In this document: positions 8,312-15,782 of the stretch, in pieces
How positions within the stretch are numbered: the stretch's first letter is position 1
Layout of the letters: each line of letters begins with the position of its first letter
Assembly: GCA_038236705.1 (NCBI GenBank)
Contig: JBBRZN010000006.1
Coordinates: forward strand, 12,678 to 76,677
Direction: 5' to 3'
Source of the DNA: AC-32 sp038236705
Lineage (GTDB): Bacteria > Actinomycetota > Thermoleophilia > Gaiellales > Gaiellaceae
Length of the DNA stretch: 64,000 nt
Notes under the pieces: generated by a model
Databases searched by the model: none
Told to the model about the DNA's origin: nothing
What the model saw: only the letters and a program-made list of their open reading frames with translations
Position numbers and translations under genes: made by a program

Positions 8312-9761
8312 CCCCGTGATAGAGGCGGGCAGGGGCGAGCAGGCTCTCCCCCTCCCCGACGTCGACGAGCTCCGCGCCGATCCGGAAGCGACCGCGCCCG
8401 GCGAGCACGGTGAGCAGGTGCTCGGTGTGCTCGTGCCGGTGCGCCGGCACCTCCCCGCCGGGGCGGAGGGTAAGCAGTTCGACTGTGAGGGACTCGCCGG
8501 CGAGGAGGGTTTCGCACGCGAAGTTATCGGCCTTGAGGCGCGTGCGTTCGCGGGGCCGCGCCAGCCGGATTGGGGGCTCGGCGGGCAGTAGCGGCGACGC
8601 TTCGAGCGTGCTCGTCGGAAGATTGGCGGGATCAAGCTCCGCCTGGGCTGCCCGCAGAGCGGTTGCGCTCGCGTGGTCGAGGATACGGCTCAGGCGGCCG
8701 TCCGGTTGGGGCGTGACGTCGAAGAGACCGCCGTCGAAGAATGCGGTCGGGTCCTCCCAGTCCGGCGAGGTGACGATCGGGTAGAGGCAGATCCCCTGGA
8801 GGTCGACGCCCCGTTCCAGTGCGTCCGCGGCCTCGCGGGCAAGGAAGTTGATCCAGGGGCCGCGCGAGTCGCCGGACGATCCCGTCTCGGCAAGGACGAG
8901 CGGCCCGCCGTAACGCCGTTCGACTCGCTGCAGCAACTCGCTTAGAGGGATACAGCCGGGATCGTCCCAATCGAGCGAGCGCTGCGGCGCCTCGGGCGTG
9001 GCGATCGTCCACTGGTTGCCGGAGTAGTAGTTGAGGCCGACGATGCCCAGATGCGCCCGTGAGCCACCGAGCTCCGGCTCGAGCCGTCCCGCTAGCAGGT
9101 CGAAGGCCTCGGGCACGACGTGATCGTTGAAATGGTCGGCCTCGCTCTGGAGATCGGGACGGCCGGGCGGCGAGTGCAGCGCCACGAGTGGCTCGACGCT
9201 CAGCATCCGGGCGCCGGGATCCACCTCCCAGATCGCCTCGGCGGCGGCGATCGCCGCTCGAACGAGGATGCGCTTGAGCTCGCTCCCGCGGCCACGACCA
9301 AACGGCGCCATGTAGCCGACCTCGCCGGCCGCCCACGCGTTATAGGAGATCTCGTTGACGGGCGTGTAGAGCCCCGGGCCGTCCGTCTCGGAGAAGACGA
9401 CGCCGGCGACGGCTCGCGCGAAGCGAGCGAATCTCTCCGGGAACCCCGGGGCGAAGAGGTCGACGTCGTCGGGGTAGCCGTAGTGCATGAGATCCCAGAC
9501 CTGGGCGAGGCCCGCCTCGCGACCGAGGCGGGCTAGGCGCCGGATCGGATCCAGGTCGTACCTGCCGCCACGATCGTGGATCGGCCACCGCGCAGCCTCC
9601 CGGATTGCTCGGATCCCAGCACCGACGCAGAGCGCGTAGTCCTCGGCTGCCTGCTCGTCATGCTGGGTCGCGGCGACCACGTCGAGGCGGTGCCCTTCGC
9701 TTGTCAGGTGAGTCGAGCATTCAAACCCGCCGAGGAAGAACGACGGGAAGAGCCTGGTCAC
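8190..9761 (-). CDS. Fusion protein: GH1-like glycoside hydrolase plus C-terminal cupin
   Basis: A 523-residue protein. Residues 1 to about 370 form a TIM-barrel hydrolase related to beta-glucosidases (GH1, clan A). It starts FPSFFLGGFECSTHLT, has the acid/base candidate E137 in TPVNEISYNAW (the usual NEP is NEI here) and the nucleophile candidate E292 in LVLAETGSSGD. Residues from about 415 form a cupin with the metal-ligand pattern PAHRHEHTEH (H441, H443, E447) and a late LYHGVKN. The fused cupin may sense or bind a sugar, or act on one; this is inference. It is the last gene of a four-gene minus-strand unit and overlaps the upstream glycosyltransferase by 4 bp. No signal peptide is seen, so a cytoplasmic role in trimming a glycan or biosynthetic intermediate is likely. 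Confidence 0.87.
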   Translation of the reverse strand: MTRLFPSFFLGGFECSTHLTSEGHRLDVVAATQHDEQAAEDYALCVGAGIRAIREAARWPIHDRGGRYDLDPIRRLARLGREAGLAQVWDLMHYGYPDDVDLFAPGFPERFARFARAVAGVVFSETDGPGLYTPVNEISYNAWAAGEVGYMAPFGRGRGSELKRILVRAAIAAAEAIWEVDPGARMLSVEPLVALHSPPGRPDLQSEADHFNDHVVPEAFDLLAGRLEPELGGSRAHLGIVGLNYYSGNQWTIATPEAPQRSLDWDDPGCIPLSELLQRVERRYGGPLVLAETGSSGDSRGPWINFLAREAADALERGVDLQGICLYPIVTSPDWEDPTAFFDGGLFDVTPQPDGRLSRILDHASATALRAAQAELDPANLPTSTLEASPLLPAEPPIRLARPRERTRLKADNFACETLLAGESLTVELLTLRPGGEVPAHRHEHTEHLLTVLAGRGRFRIGAELVDVGEGESLLAPARLYHGVKNAGDEPLLVQQVSAPKPWDARFSGPHPPIPEPPTQGPA

Positions 9762-10861
9762 GCCGCGACCTCTGCGAGGACGTCGTCGAAGAGCCGCTCC
9801 CAGCGGGCGACGACGATCTCGACGCTGTAACGGCGCTCGACCGTGCTTCGGAGGGCCGCGCCCAGCCTCTGGCGGAGCGGCTCGTCGTCCAGCAGCCGCT
9901 CGATCGCGGCGGCCACCGCGGGTGGATCCTCGTGCGGGACGTGGATCCCGGAGATGCCGTCTTCGAGCTGCTGCTCGCTGCCGTTGTCCCGCGTGGCCAC
10001 GACTGGCAGACCGGCGGCGCCCGCCTCACCGATCACGTGCGGCATCCCCTCGGCGCGGGAGAGCCAGACGAAAACATCGAGCGCCGCGAGGAGCCGTGGG
10101 ACGTCGTCGCGGTCGCCGAGAAACGTGACCGAGCCGCCGAGGCCGCTACCGGCGGCGACGGCATGCAGGTAGCGCTCGTAGTCGGGCATGAAAGCGTCCG
10201 CGCCGCCGATCACCAAAAATCGCGCCTCGGGTCTCGATCGACGAACGATGCTCGCTGCTGCCAGGAAGTCCTCGACGCGCTTCTTCGGATCGAGCCGCCC
10301 GACCCAGCCGACCGCCGGGATGCCGTCGGCGAGACGGAGCGCCGCGCGAGCCGGCTGACGGTGCGACGGCGAGAACTCGCGGAGATCGACCATCGACGGA
10401 ATCTCAAGCGCATACCGCTCTCGCCCGGGCATGACGGCGGCTGCCGCGTCGCGGATCGTCCGGCAGACGCCCACGTAGCGAGCGGTCAGATGCTTCGGCC
10501 CTGTGGTCGCCTCGCAGACCAGCCCTCCGTGCTCGATCAGCGGCGGCGGCCGCTCGAGCAGATCGAGGGCCGGAACGGCGTCCGGTACGCCCTGGCAGGC
10601 GACGACGATGTCCACGTCCCGGAAGCGCCTTGCGAGGTAGCGAACGGTGTCCTCGAAGGACAGCCCGTAGGGCGTGCGGTCGACGACTATGCCAAGGCTT
10701 TCGAGCTGCCGGTGCGTGAGCTCCGGCATGCCCTCGCGCCGCTGGCAGGCGACCACTTCGAGCCGATAACGCGAGCTGTCGAGGTGCCTCGCCAGATGGC
10801 GCACCTCCGTCTCTTCGCCGCCGACGACCAGCCAGCTGAAGACGAACAGAACCCGCTTCAC
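9758..10861 (-). CDS. GT4 family glycosyltransferase
   Basis: 367 residues when started at GTG 10861 (VKRVLFVFSWLVVGGEETEVRHLARHL), which lies 11 bp after the stop of the upstream dehydrogenase. The longer frame to 10948 would add 29 Ser/Arg-rich residues antisense to that gene and is unlikely. GT-B fold with donor-site features of the GT4 family: GWVGRLDPKKRVEDFLAAA, VIGGAD, VFVWLSRAEGMPHVIGEAGAAGLPVVAT (the E-x7-E motif region) and a final amphipathic helix. It probably transfers a sugar to a glycan or lipid acceptor together with the other enzymes of this cluster. The donor cannot be deduced. Confidence 0.9.
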   Translation of the reverse strand: MKRVLFVFSWLVVGGEETEVRHLARHLDSSRYRLEVVACQRREGMPELTHRQLESLGIVVDRTPYGLSFEDTVRYLARRFRDVDIVVACQGVPDAVPALDLLERPPPLIEHGGLVCEATTGPKHLTARYVGVCRTIRDAAAAVMPGRERYALEIPSMVDLREFSPSHRQPARAALRLADGIPAVGWVGRLDPKKRVEDFLAAASIVRRSRPEARFLVIGGADAFMPDYERYLHAVAAGSGLGGSVTFLGDRDDVPRLLAALDVFVWLSRAEGMPHVIGEAGAAGLPVVATRDNGSEQQLEDGISGIHVPHEDPPAVAAAIERLLDDEPLRQRLGAALRSTVERRYSVEIVVARWERLFDDVLAEVAA

Positions 10862-10871
10862 CGGATTCGAG

Positions 10872-11972
10872 TCAAGCGGCGACCTGGAAGACCGTCTGGA
10901 TTGAGGAGCGCTCTCGCGCGGCCAACTGGGCGAGGAGCATCGGCGCATCGTCGAACGGTACGAGATCGGTGACGACGTGCCGGCGAATGATCCCGCCGCA
11001 TGTCTGCAGGAACGCTAGCGTCTCCCGCTCGAGCCGTGGCCGGTCCCAGGCCGCACCGAGTCCGCGCGGTACACGCGCGATCTGCGCGCACCTGATCGAG
11101 AGCCCGTTGTGGTGGAACTCCTCTCCGAGCCGAAGCTCGGACGCGCCATCCTGGTAGAAGGCGAGATCGATCACCGTAGCCTGCGGCCGGAGCGCCCGAA
11201 GAGCCGTCACCAGAGCGCTCACGCGGCCACGGCACTGAAAGGCAACGTCTGCCCCGGAGTCGCCGGGCGCGTGCCGCCACAAGCTCTTGAGCCAGCGCCA
11301 AGCGGTTCCGTCGGTGTCATCGACCGGGACAAGGCCCAGACCCTCCGCCGCCGCCAGCCGGGTCGGATCCACGTCGACGACGGCAACAGCTTCGGCGCCG
11401 AGCTGGCGCGCCCAGAGCCCGGTGAGCAGGCCGATCACACCGGCGCCCGTGACGACGACCCGTCGTCCCCGCACGCCGTCGCCGAGGCCGACCTTTGTTC
11501 CCCCGCGAGCGTCGGCCGCCGCGTGCAGCAGCCCGTTGGCGCAGATCGGGCCCAGCTGGGCGGCGTAGATGCCGAGCAGCGGATCGAAACCCTCCGGAAG
11601 AACGACGAAACGGTCGCGATCGGCGATATGGCCGGACTTGTGGCCGTACATCATTCCCACCACCTCGCCCGCGTTCACGTCGGGCGTGCGCGAGTCGACC
11701 ACGCGTCCCACCTCCATGTAGCCGAGGAACTGCACGGGGTACTCCGCGGCCGGGATCGTTGGGTCGAAAACTCCGAGCTCCTCGTTCCAGCCGGACAGCA
11801 GATAGGGATTCGTCCCGTTGAAGAACGTCAGCTCAGTTCCTGCCGAGAGCCCCGAGTACAGCGTCTCGACCTGAAACTGACCCTCACCGAGCGGTTCCTC
11901 GAGGTAGCTCCAGAAGAAGGCTCGACCTGGCTCCTCGATCCCCAGGCAGCGGATCTCGCGCCGCTCAGGCAC
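10872..11972 (-). CDS. Zinc-type medium-chain alcohol/polyol dehydrogenase family protein
   Basis: 366 residues from GTG 11972, which overlaps the stop of the upstream fusion gene by 8 bp (longer starts run into that gene). The Rossmann segment is clear (GRRVVVTGAGVIGLLTGLWARQLGAEAVAVVDVDPTRL), preceded by the GroES-like catalytic domain (LYSGLSAGTELTFFNG, QFLGYMEVGRVV). The classic catalytic CxxHE zinc motif is absent from the N-terminal domain, which reads LSAGTELT, as in some sugar-dehydrogenase-like and BchC-like relatives that work without catalytic zinc. Next to a Gfo/Idh/MocA domain, it probably oxidises or reduces a sugar intermediate. Confidence 0.85.
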   Translation of the reverse strand: MPERREIRCLGIEEPGRAFFWSYLEEPLGEGQFQVETLYSGLSAGTELTFFNGTNPYLLSGWNEELGVFDPTIPAAEYPVQFLGYMEVGRVVDSRTPDVNAGEVVGMMYGHKSGHIADRDRFVVLPEGFDPLLGIYAAQLGPICANGLLHAAADARGGTKVGLGDGVRGRRVVVTGAGVIGLLTGLWARQLGAEAVAVVDVDPTRLAAAEGLGLVPVDDTDGTAWRWLKSLWRHAPGDSGADVAFQCRGRVSALVTALRALRPQATVIDLAFYQDGASELRLGEEFHHNGLSIRCAQIARVPRGLGAAWDRPRLERETLAFLQTCGGIIRRHVVTDLVPFDDAPMLLAQLAARERSSIQTVFQVAA

Positions 11973-14043
11973 GCGCGGCCGCCGCCCCGAGCTCCACAGG
12001 CCGCCCTTCCCGGGCCGAGCGGACGAGGGCGCAGGCAAGCCGGTGCGTCTTCAGGGCATCGTGGTAGGAGACCCGGATCCGGTTGTCCTTACCCTGCACC
12101 GCGTCCACAAAGTCGCGGTCCTCGCAGACGAACGGGTCGACCTCCGCCGCCGTCACCGGTCGCCCCTGGCCCAGGTCGACCATGATCTCGAACTCGGACA
12201 GCTCGATCATCAGCCCGTCGCTGACCGTGTGAAGCCCGATCCGATGTGGCCAACCGAGGAGGCACGTCGAGGAGATCGAGCCCACAGCACCCGACTCGAA
12301 CCGAAGCGTCGCCGTGGAGACGTCGTCGACGTCTCCTACAGGGGCTCCGTCACGCTCGAGCCGCGAGCCGGCCGCGTAGACGGTCGCCACCTCTCCCACC
12401 AGGGTGCGCGCGAGATCCAGCACGTGCGTCGTCTGCTCGATGGTCTGACCGCCGGAGAGTTCTTGCTGCGACCACCACTGCGGGGGTGGAGTGGAATCGA
12501 GCCAGTAACCCATGGCGAGCCGGGCCGGGTTTCGCTCGAGCAGCGCCCGGGCGCGCTCGTAGATGTCCAGGTAGCGCCAGTGGTAGCCGACAGACGTAGG
12601 GAGCCCCGGACTGACGGAGAGAGCTCCAGCGACCTCCTCGGCGGCCTCCAGATCGACCGCAACCGGCTTCTCGACGAAGAAGGGCAGGCCCGCGTCCACG
12701 GCAGCGAGCTCCGGTGCCCCGTGGGCAAAGGGCGGCACGCAGATGTACAGCGCGTCCAGGCGCTCTCCGGCAAGCATCGCCTCATGATCCTGGTACGTCT
12801 TCGCCCCGCATCGCGCGGCCATCCCCTGGGCCCGCTCGGCCAGCGGATCGGCGACCGCTACAACCGCCACGTCGGGGAACTCGAGCAGGTTCCCGAGATG
12901 CCGGCTAGCGATGCCACCGCCGCCAGCAAAGCCGATCCGAGTCCGCTCCGTGCTCCAACCTCCCACCCTCCGCCGCCGGTCGCGCGGCTCTGCAAGGACT
13001 TCGTCGTAGACGCCGGCCGTCTCGGCGGCTAGGCGCTCGGCGCCGAACTCCTCACGCTGCCTGCGCCGACCCGCCTCTCCCCACACGGAGGCGAGCTCGG
13101 GTGAGGACAGGACTTCGTCGAGCGCGCCGGCGAACGCCGCGGCATCCCCCGGGTCGACGAGCCGACCGGTGCGACCGTCGACAACCGCCTCGGTGAGCCC
13201 GCAGACACGGGTCCCGACGACCGGTTTGGCGAGCGACATCGCCTCGAGCGCGGCGATCGGCAGGCCTTCGAAGAGTGATGGCATCGCGAGCACGTTCGTG
13301 CCCGCGAGCAGCGACGGAACGTCGTCGCGGCGGCCAAGCAGACGCACGCGCCCCCCGAGCCCTCTTCGCGCGATTCCGGCCCGAAGGGATCCCTCGAGCG
13401 GCCCCTCGCCGACGAGGAAGAAGTGCGTCCCCCGCAGCCGGGCCGCGACCTCGAGCAGGAGCTCGAACCCCTTCTGCTCCGTTAGCCGACCGACACTCAC
13501 CACGAGCCGCTCGCCTTCCCGGAGGCCGAGACGCTCGGGCTGTGCCGAGAGCGGCTCGATTCCGTTGCGGACCACCCGGATCCTTTGTTCCGGAATGCCC
13601 CCGTCGAGATAGCTCTCGGCCGCCGTGCAGGAGACACAGATCACGCGATCGAGATGTCGCACCATCGCCCGATGGGCCGCCCGCTGACCCGCTGCGGTGA
13701 CGACGTTCGGGAGATGCTCCGTCCGAACGATCACCCGGACCCCCGCACGGCGACCGGCAAGAACGGCCTCGTGCCCCTCCCAGGCGACGCCGGCGTGTAC
13801 GTGCAGCACGTCGATACGGTGGGCGCGCAGCCATTCCCCGAGCCCTTCGTAAGGTCGAGCCTCAGCCTGCTGGAAGACGTCGAAGCCGGCTGTGCCGGCC
13901 CTTTGGAGCAGCTCGGCGGCCTCGCCGCCGCGGGCGGCAAGCGAAACTCGCCAGCGCGCGCCGAGACGGCACGCGAGAATCAGCATCTGCTGGCCAACGC
14001 CCGAGGGATGCGAGCTGTCCGTGTAGAGGCAAACGCGCGGCAC
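11965..14043 (-). CDS. Fusion protein: GT4 glycosyltransferase plus Gfo/Idh/MocA oxidoreductase
   Basis: 692 residues. Residues 1 to about 345 are a GT4 glycosyltransferase (VCLYTDSSHPSGVGQQMLIL; SVGRLTEQKGFELLLE; LAMPSLFEGLPIAALEAMSLAKPVVGT). From about residue 367 there is a complete Gfo/Idh/MocA NAD(P)-dependent sugar oxidoreductase (RIGFAGGGGIASRHLGNLLEF, then the hallmark FFVEKPVAVDLEAAEE). It is the first gene of a four-gene minus-strand run and starts at GTG 14043. Oxidoreductases of this family oxidise or reduce the ring carbons of nucleotide sugars or inositols. Fusion to a transferase suggests that sugar modification and transfer are coupled. Both halves are full length with intact motifs. 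Confidence 0.92.
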   Translation of the reverse strand: MPRVCLYTDSSHPSGVGQQMLILACRLGARWRVSLAARGGEAAELLQRAGTAGFDVFQQAEARPYEGLGEWLRAHRIDVLHVHAGVAWEGHEAVLAGRRAGVRVIVRTEHLPNVVTAAGQRAAHRAMVRHLDRVICVSCTAAESYLDGGIPEQRIRVVRNGIEPLSAQPERLGLREGERLVVSVGRLTEQKGFELLLEVAARLRGTHFFLVGEGPLEGSLRAGIARRGLGGRVRLLGRRDDVPSLLAGTNVLAMPSLFEGLPIAALEAMSLAKPVVGTRVCGLTEAVVDGRTGRLVDPGDAAAFAGALDEVLSSPELASVWGEAGRRRQREEFGAERLAAETAGVYDEVLAEPRDRRRRVGGWSTERTRIGFAGGGGIASRHLGNLLEFPDVAVVAVADPLAERAQGMAARCGAKTYQDHEAMLAGERLDALYICVPPFAHGAPELAAVDAGLPFFVEKPVAVDLEAAEEVAGALSVSPGLPTSVGYHWRYLDIYERARALLERNPARLAMGYWLDSTPPPQWWSQQELSGGQTIEQTTHVLDLARTLVGEVATVYAAGSRLERDGAPVGDVDDVSTATLRFESGAVGSISSTCLLGWPHRIGLHTVSDGLMIELSEFEIMVDLGQGRPVTAAEVDPFVCEDRDFVDAVQGKDNRIRVSYHDALKTHRLACALVRSAREGRPVELGAAAARA

Positions 14044-14234
14044 GGGCTGTCATGCCATCACTGCACAACTCGGAAACGTCGATCCGCCAAGTGCCTTGTG
14101 CACACCTACAAAGCGAGGCAAGCCACGGTGCACGTACCTCACCTGACGTCACCGATCGTCAGTGTTCGTCGTGCTCCGCTGACACGGCGCTGACGCGGTT
14201 TCCCGTGAGGCACCCCGACGGCGCCTGCGCCATC

Positions 14235-14276
14235 CTCCGAACCCGGACGTTGCGGGTTCGAGTCCTTTCGCGCACC
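14235..14276 (+). other. Relic of a tRNA 3' half (anticodon loop to acceptor end)
   Basis: Ungapped hand alignment to tRNA-Trp 3559-3600 gives 31 of 42 identical positions, including an 18-nt stretch (14249-14266 against 3573-3590) with a single mismatch covering the T loop. The loop reads CTCCGAA, so the anticodon triplet would be CCG (Arg) rather than CCA. The sequence 5' of it cannot form the anticodon, D or acceptor stems, and the T stem no longer pairs, so it is not a functional tRNA. It lies exactly between the glycan cluster and the next housekeeping gene. Confidence 0.6.
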
Positions 14277-14277
14277 G

Positions 14278-14697
14278 TCAGTCGAGCGTCCGGGCCATGC
14301 TGATCGCGTCCGGCGCCGTGGGGTTGAAGCCGTGCCTGGCGTAGAGCTTGCGACCGGGTGGATCGGCGAGCAGGTTCACGAACGCGGCCGCCGGTGCTTC
14401 GCGGCGGATTCGCTCGAGCAGAGCGGTGAGGATGGCGTCGCCGAGGCCTCGGCGCTGGTGCTCGGGGAGCACGGCCATGTCGACCACGTGGAAGTACCAG
14501 CCTCCATCGCCGAGTACCCGGCCCATGCCCACCGTCGTGCCATCGGCCTCGTGAAGAACATGCACGGCCGCCCAGCTTCCACCGAGCGCCGCCTCGGCTT
14601 GATCCTGTCGTTTCGGGGACAGCCCGGCGCGCTCGCGCAGTAGCAAGTAGTCGGCCACGCTGGGCGGCCCATCCGCCAGGCGATACCCGGGGCTCAT
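14278..14697 (-). CDS. GNAT family N-acetyltransferase
   Basis: 139 residues from ATG 14697 (MSPGYRLADGPPSVADYLLL). This start forms an ATGA overlap with the stop of the ion-channel gene upstream, so I prefer it to an in-frame start at 14721. The acetyl-CoA-binding motif A is present (MAVLPEHQRRGLGDAILTALL), followed by the C-terminal beta-strand and LYARHGFNPTAP. GNAT enzymes move an acetyl group from acetyl-CoA to an amine on a small molecule or protein. The acceptor is unknown. Confidence 0.88.
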   Translation of the reverse strand: MSPGYRLADGPPSVADYLLLRERAGLSPKRQDQAEAALGGSWAAVHVLHEADGTTVGMGRVLGDGGWYFHVVDMAVLPEHQRRGLGDAILTALLERIRREAPAAAFVNLLADPPGRKLYARHGFNPTAPDAISMARTLD

Positions 14698-15301
14698 GAC
14701 GCCCGATCCTGGCGCACCCACAGGGTCACGAGCCGGGCAACGAGCGTGACGAGAAAAACCTGCCCTAGCAGCGCTTCGAGCGCCGTCAGCGCTTGGGGCA
14801 GCCCGACGGCCGGTGAGAGGTCGCCGAAGCCGAGCGTCGTCAGGGTGACGAAGCTGAAATAGGGTACTCGGACTCCTGATGCTGCCCGGCTTGAGCGAAG
14901 AACGGCGCGTCGCGAATGGAGTCGACAGCGAGGTACGCGAATGCGAACAGCAGTCCGACGAGCACGTACGTGCAGAGCGCGCCGAGCACCGTCTCGTGAC
15001 TGACCCGCTCGTGGTGCAGGACGCGGCTCAACGTGATCGGGAGCGTGGCCGTCACGAGGAGGGCCGCTGGCAGCAGGTACGTGAGCCCGATGATCGACTC
15101 CGAGTTGACGATGAGCACGACGGGCGCGAGCAGCACGCAGACTGCGATCGAGAGCCAGTGACGGCGCTTGATCGTGTGGCCGGTGTCGGGGTCGCTGATG
15201 GCGACCACAAGCGCAGCTGCGGCCAGGAACGTGCTGCCGATCACCCCCCAGCGCTTGTCCTCGACCACCTCGATGAGGAAGAAGTTCGCGAGCAGGAGCA
15301 C
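14694..15301 (-). pseudogene. Six-helix potassium-type ion channel gene, frameshifted before the pore
   Basis: The upstream frame from GTG 15301 encodes five hydrophobic segments (LLLANFFLIEV; GSTFLAAAALVVAI; IAVCVLLAPVVLIV; LTYLLPAALLVTATLPITL; LGALCTYVLVGLLFAFAYLAV) and then terminates at 14840. In the next frame, starting around 14870, the DNA reads PYFSFVTLTTLGFGDLSP, a textbook K+ selectivity filter and pore helix, followed by a sixth membrane segment ending at the TGA at 14694. The two parts therefore belong to one Ion_trans_2-type channel split by a single-frame shift near 14865-14880. The far end still overlaps the GNAT start by ATGA, showing the original operon layout. A sequencing error is possible. 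The 5' end is also uncertain: the frame is open upstream to about 15390 with no good start codon. Confidence 0.75.
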
Positions 15302-15380
15302 GAGCAGCGCCGCGTAGCTGTCGAGGATCTGGTCGCGCGCCGCCGCATCGTCCAGCGAGACGATAGTGACGAGCGACGCT

Positions 15381-15701
15381 TTAGCGAAGCCAGGGAGCGA
15401 GCAGCTCTTCGATCTGGCGACAGCCTCGCGGGGACGTGAGCCGCCCGCTCACCCGGTTGCCGTCCACGACCACGAGCGTCGGCACCTCGTCGATCCCGAA
15501 TCGCTGCACTAGCTCCGGCTCCTCCTCCACGTCGACGCGGTACATGCGGAAGGACTCGTGGTTGTGGCGCCTCTGCAGGACCTGCGACAGGTAGCCGTCG
15601 ACGCGCCGCGAGCGGCCCGAGGCCGGCGAGAAGAAGAAGATCAAGCGCGGTCGCTCCTCCACCGGCGGCGGCCGAATCACAGCTAAGCGATTCCCTGCCA
15701 T
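15381..15701 (-). CDS. Thioredoxin-fold protein lacking the redox CXXC
   Basis: 106 residues from ATG 15701, with GGAGGG 15 nt upstream. The thioredoxin pattern is recognisable: PRLIFFFSPASGRSRRVDGYLSQVL, a central YRVDVEEEPELVQRFGIDEVPTLVVVDGNRV with the cis-proline (VPT), and a C-terminal helix. At the active-site position the usual WCGPC reads SPASGRS, and there is no cysteine near it, so it cannot act as a disulfide oxidoreductase. It may be a binding or structural member of the family. It is transcribed divergently from the carboxylase gene across an 81-bp gap that must hold both promoters. Confidence 0.83.
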   Translation of the reverse strand: MAGNRLAVIRPPPVEERPRLIFFFSPASGRSRRVDGYLSQVLQRRHNHESFRMYRVDVEEEPELVQRFGIDEVPTLVVVDGNRVSGRLTSPRGCRQIEELLAPWLR

Positions 15702-15782
15702 AGCGTCACTCTTCCCTCCAACGTGCTTGCTTCGAAACCCGCCAGGGCCACGGAGTCGTAACCACGGGGTAGGCTCACCGCC

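Noticed and set aside
14203..14276. Possible complete second tRNA
   Set aside because: Only the 3' half resembles a tRNA. The acceptor, D and anticodon stems cannot form, and the T stem is broken.
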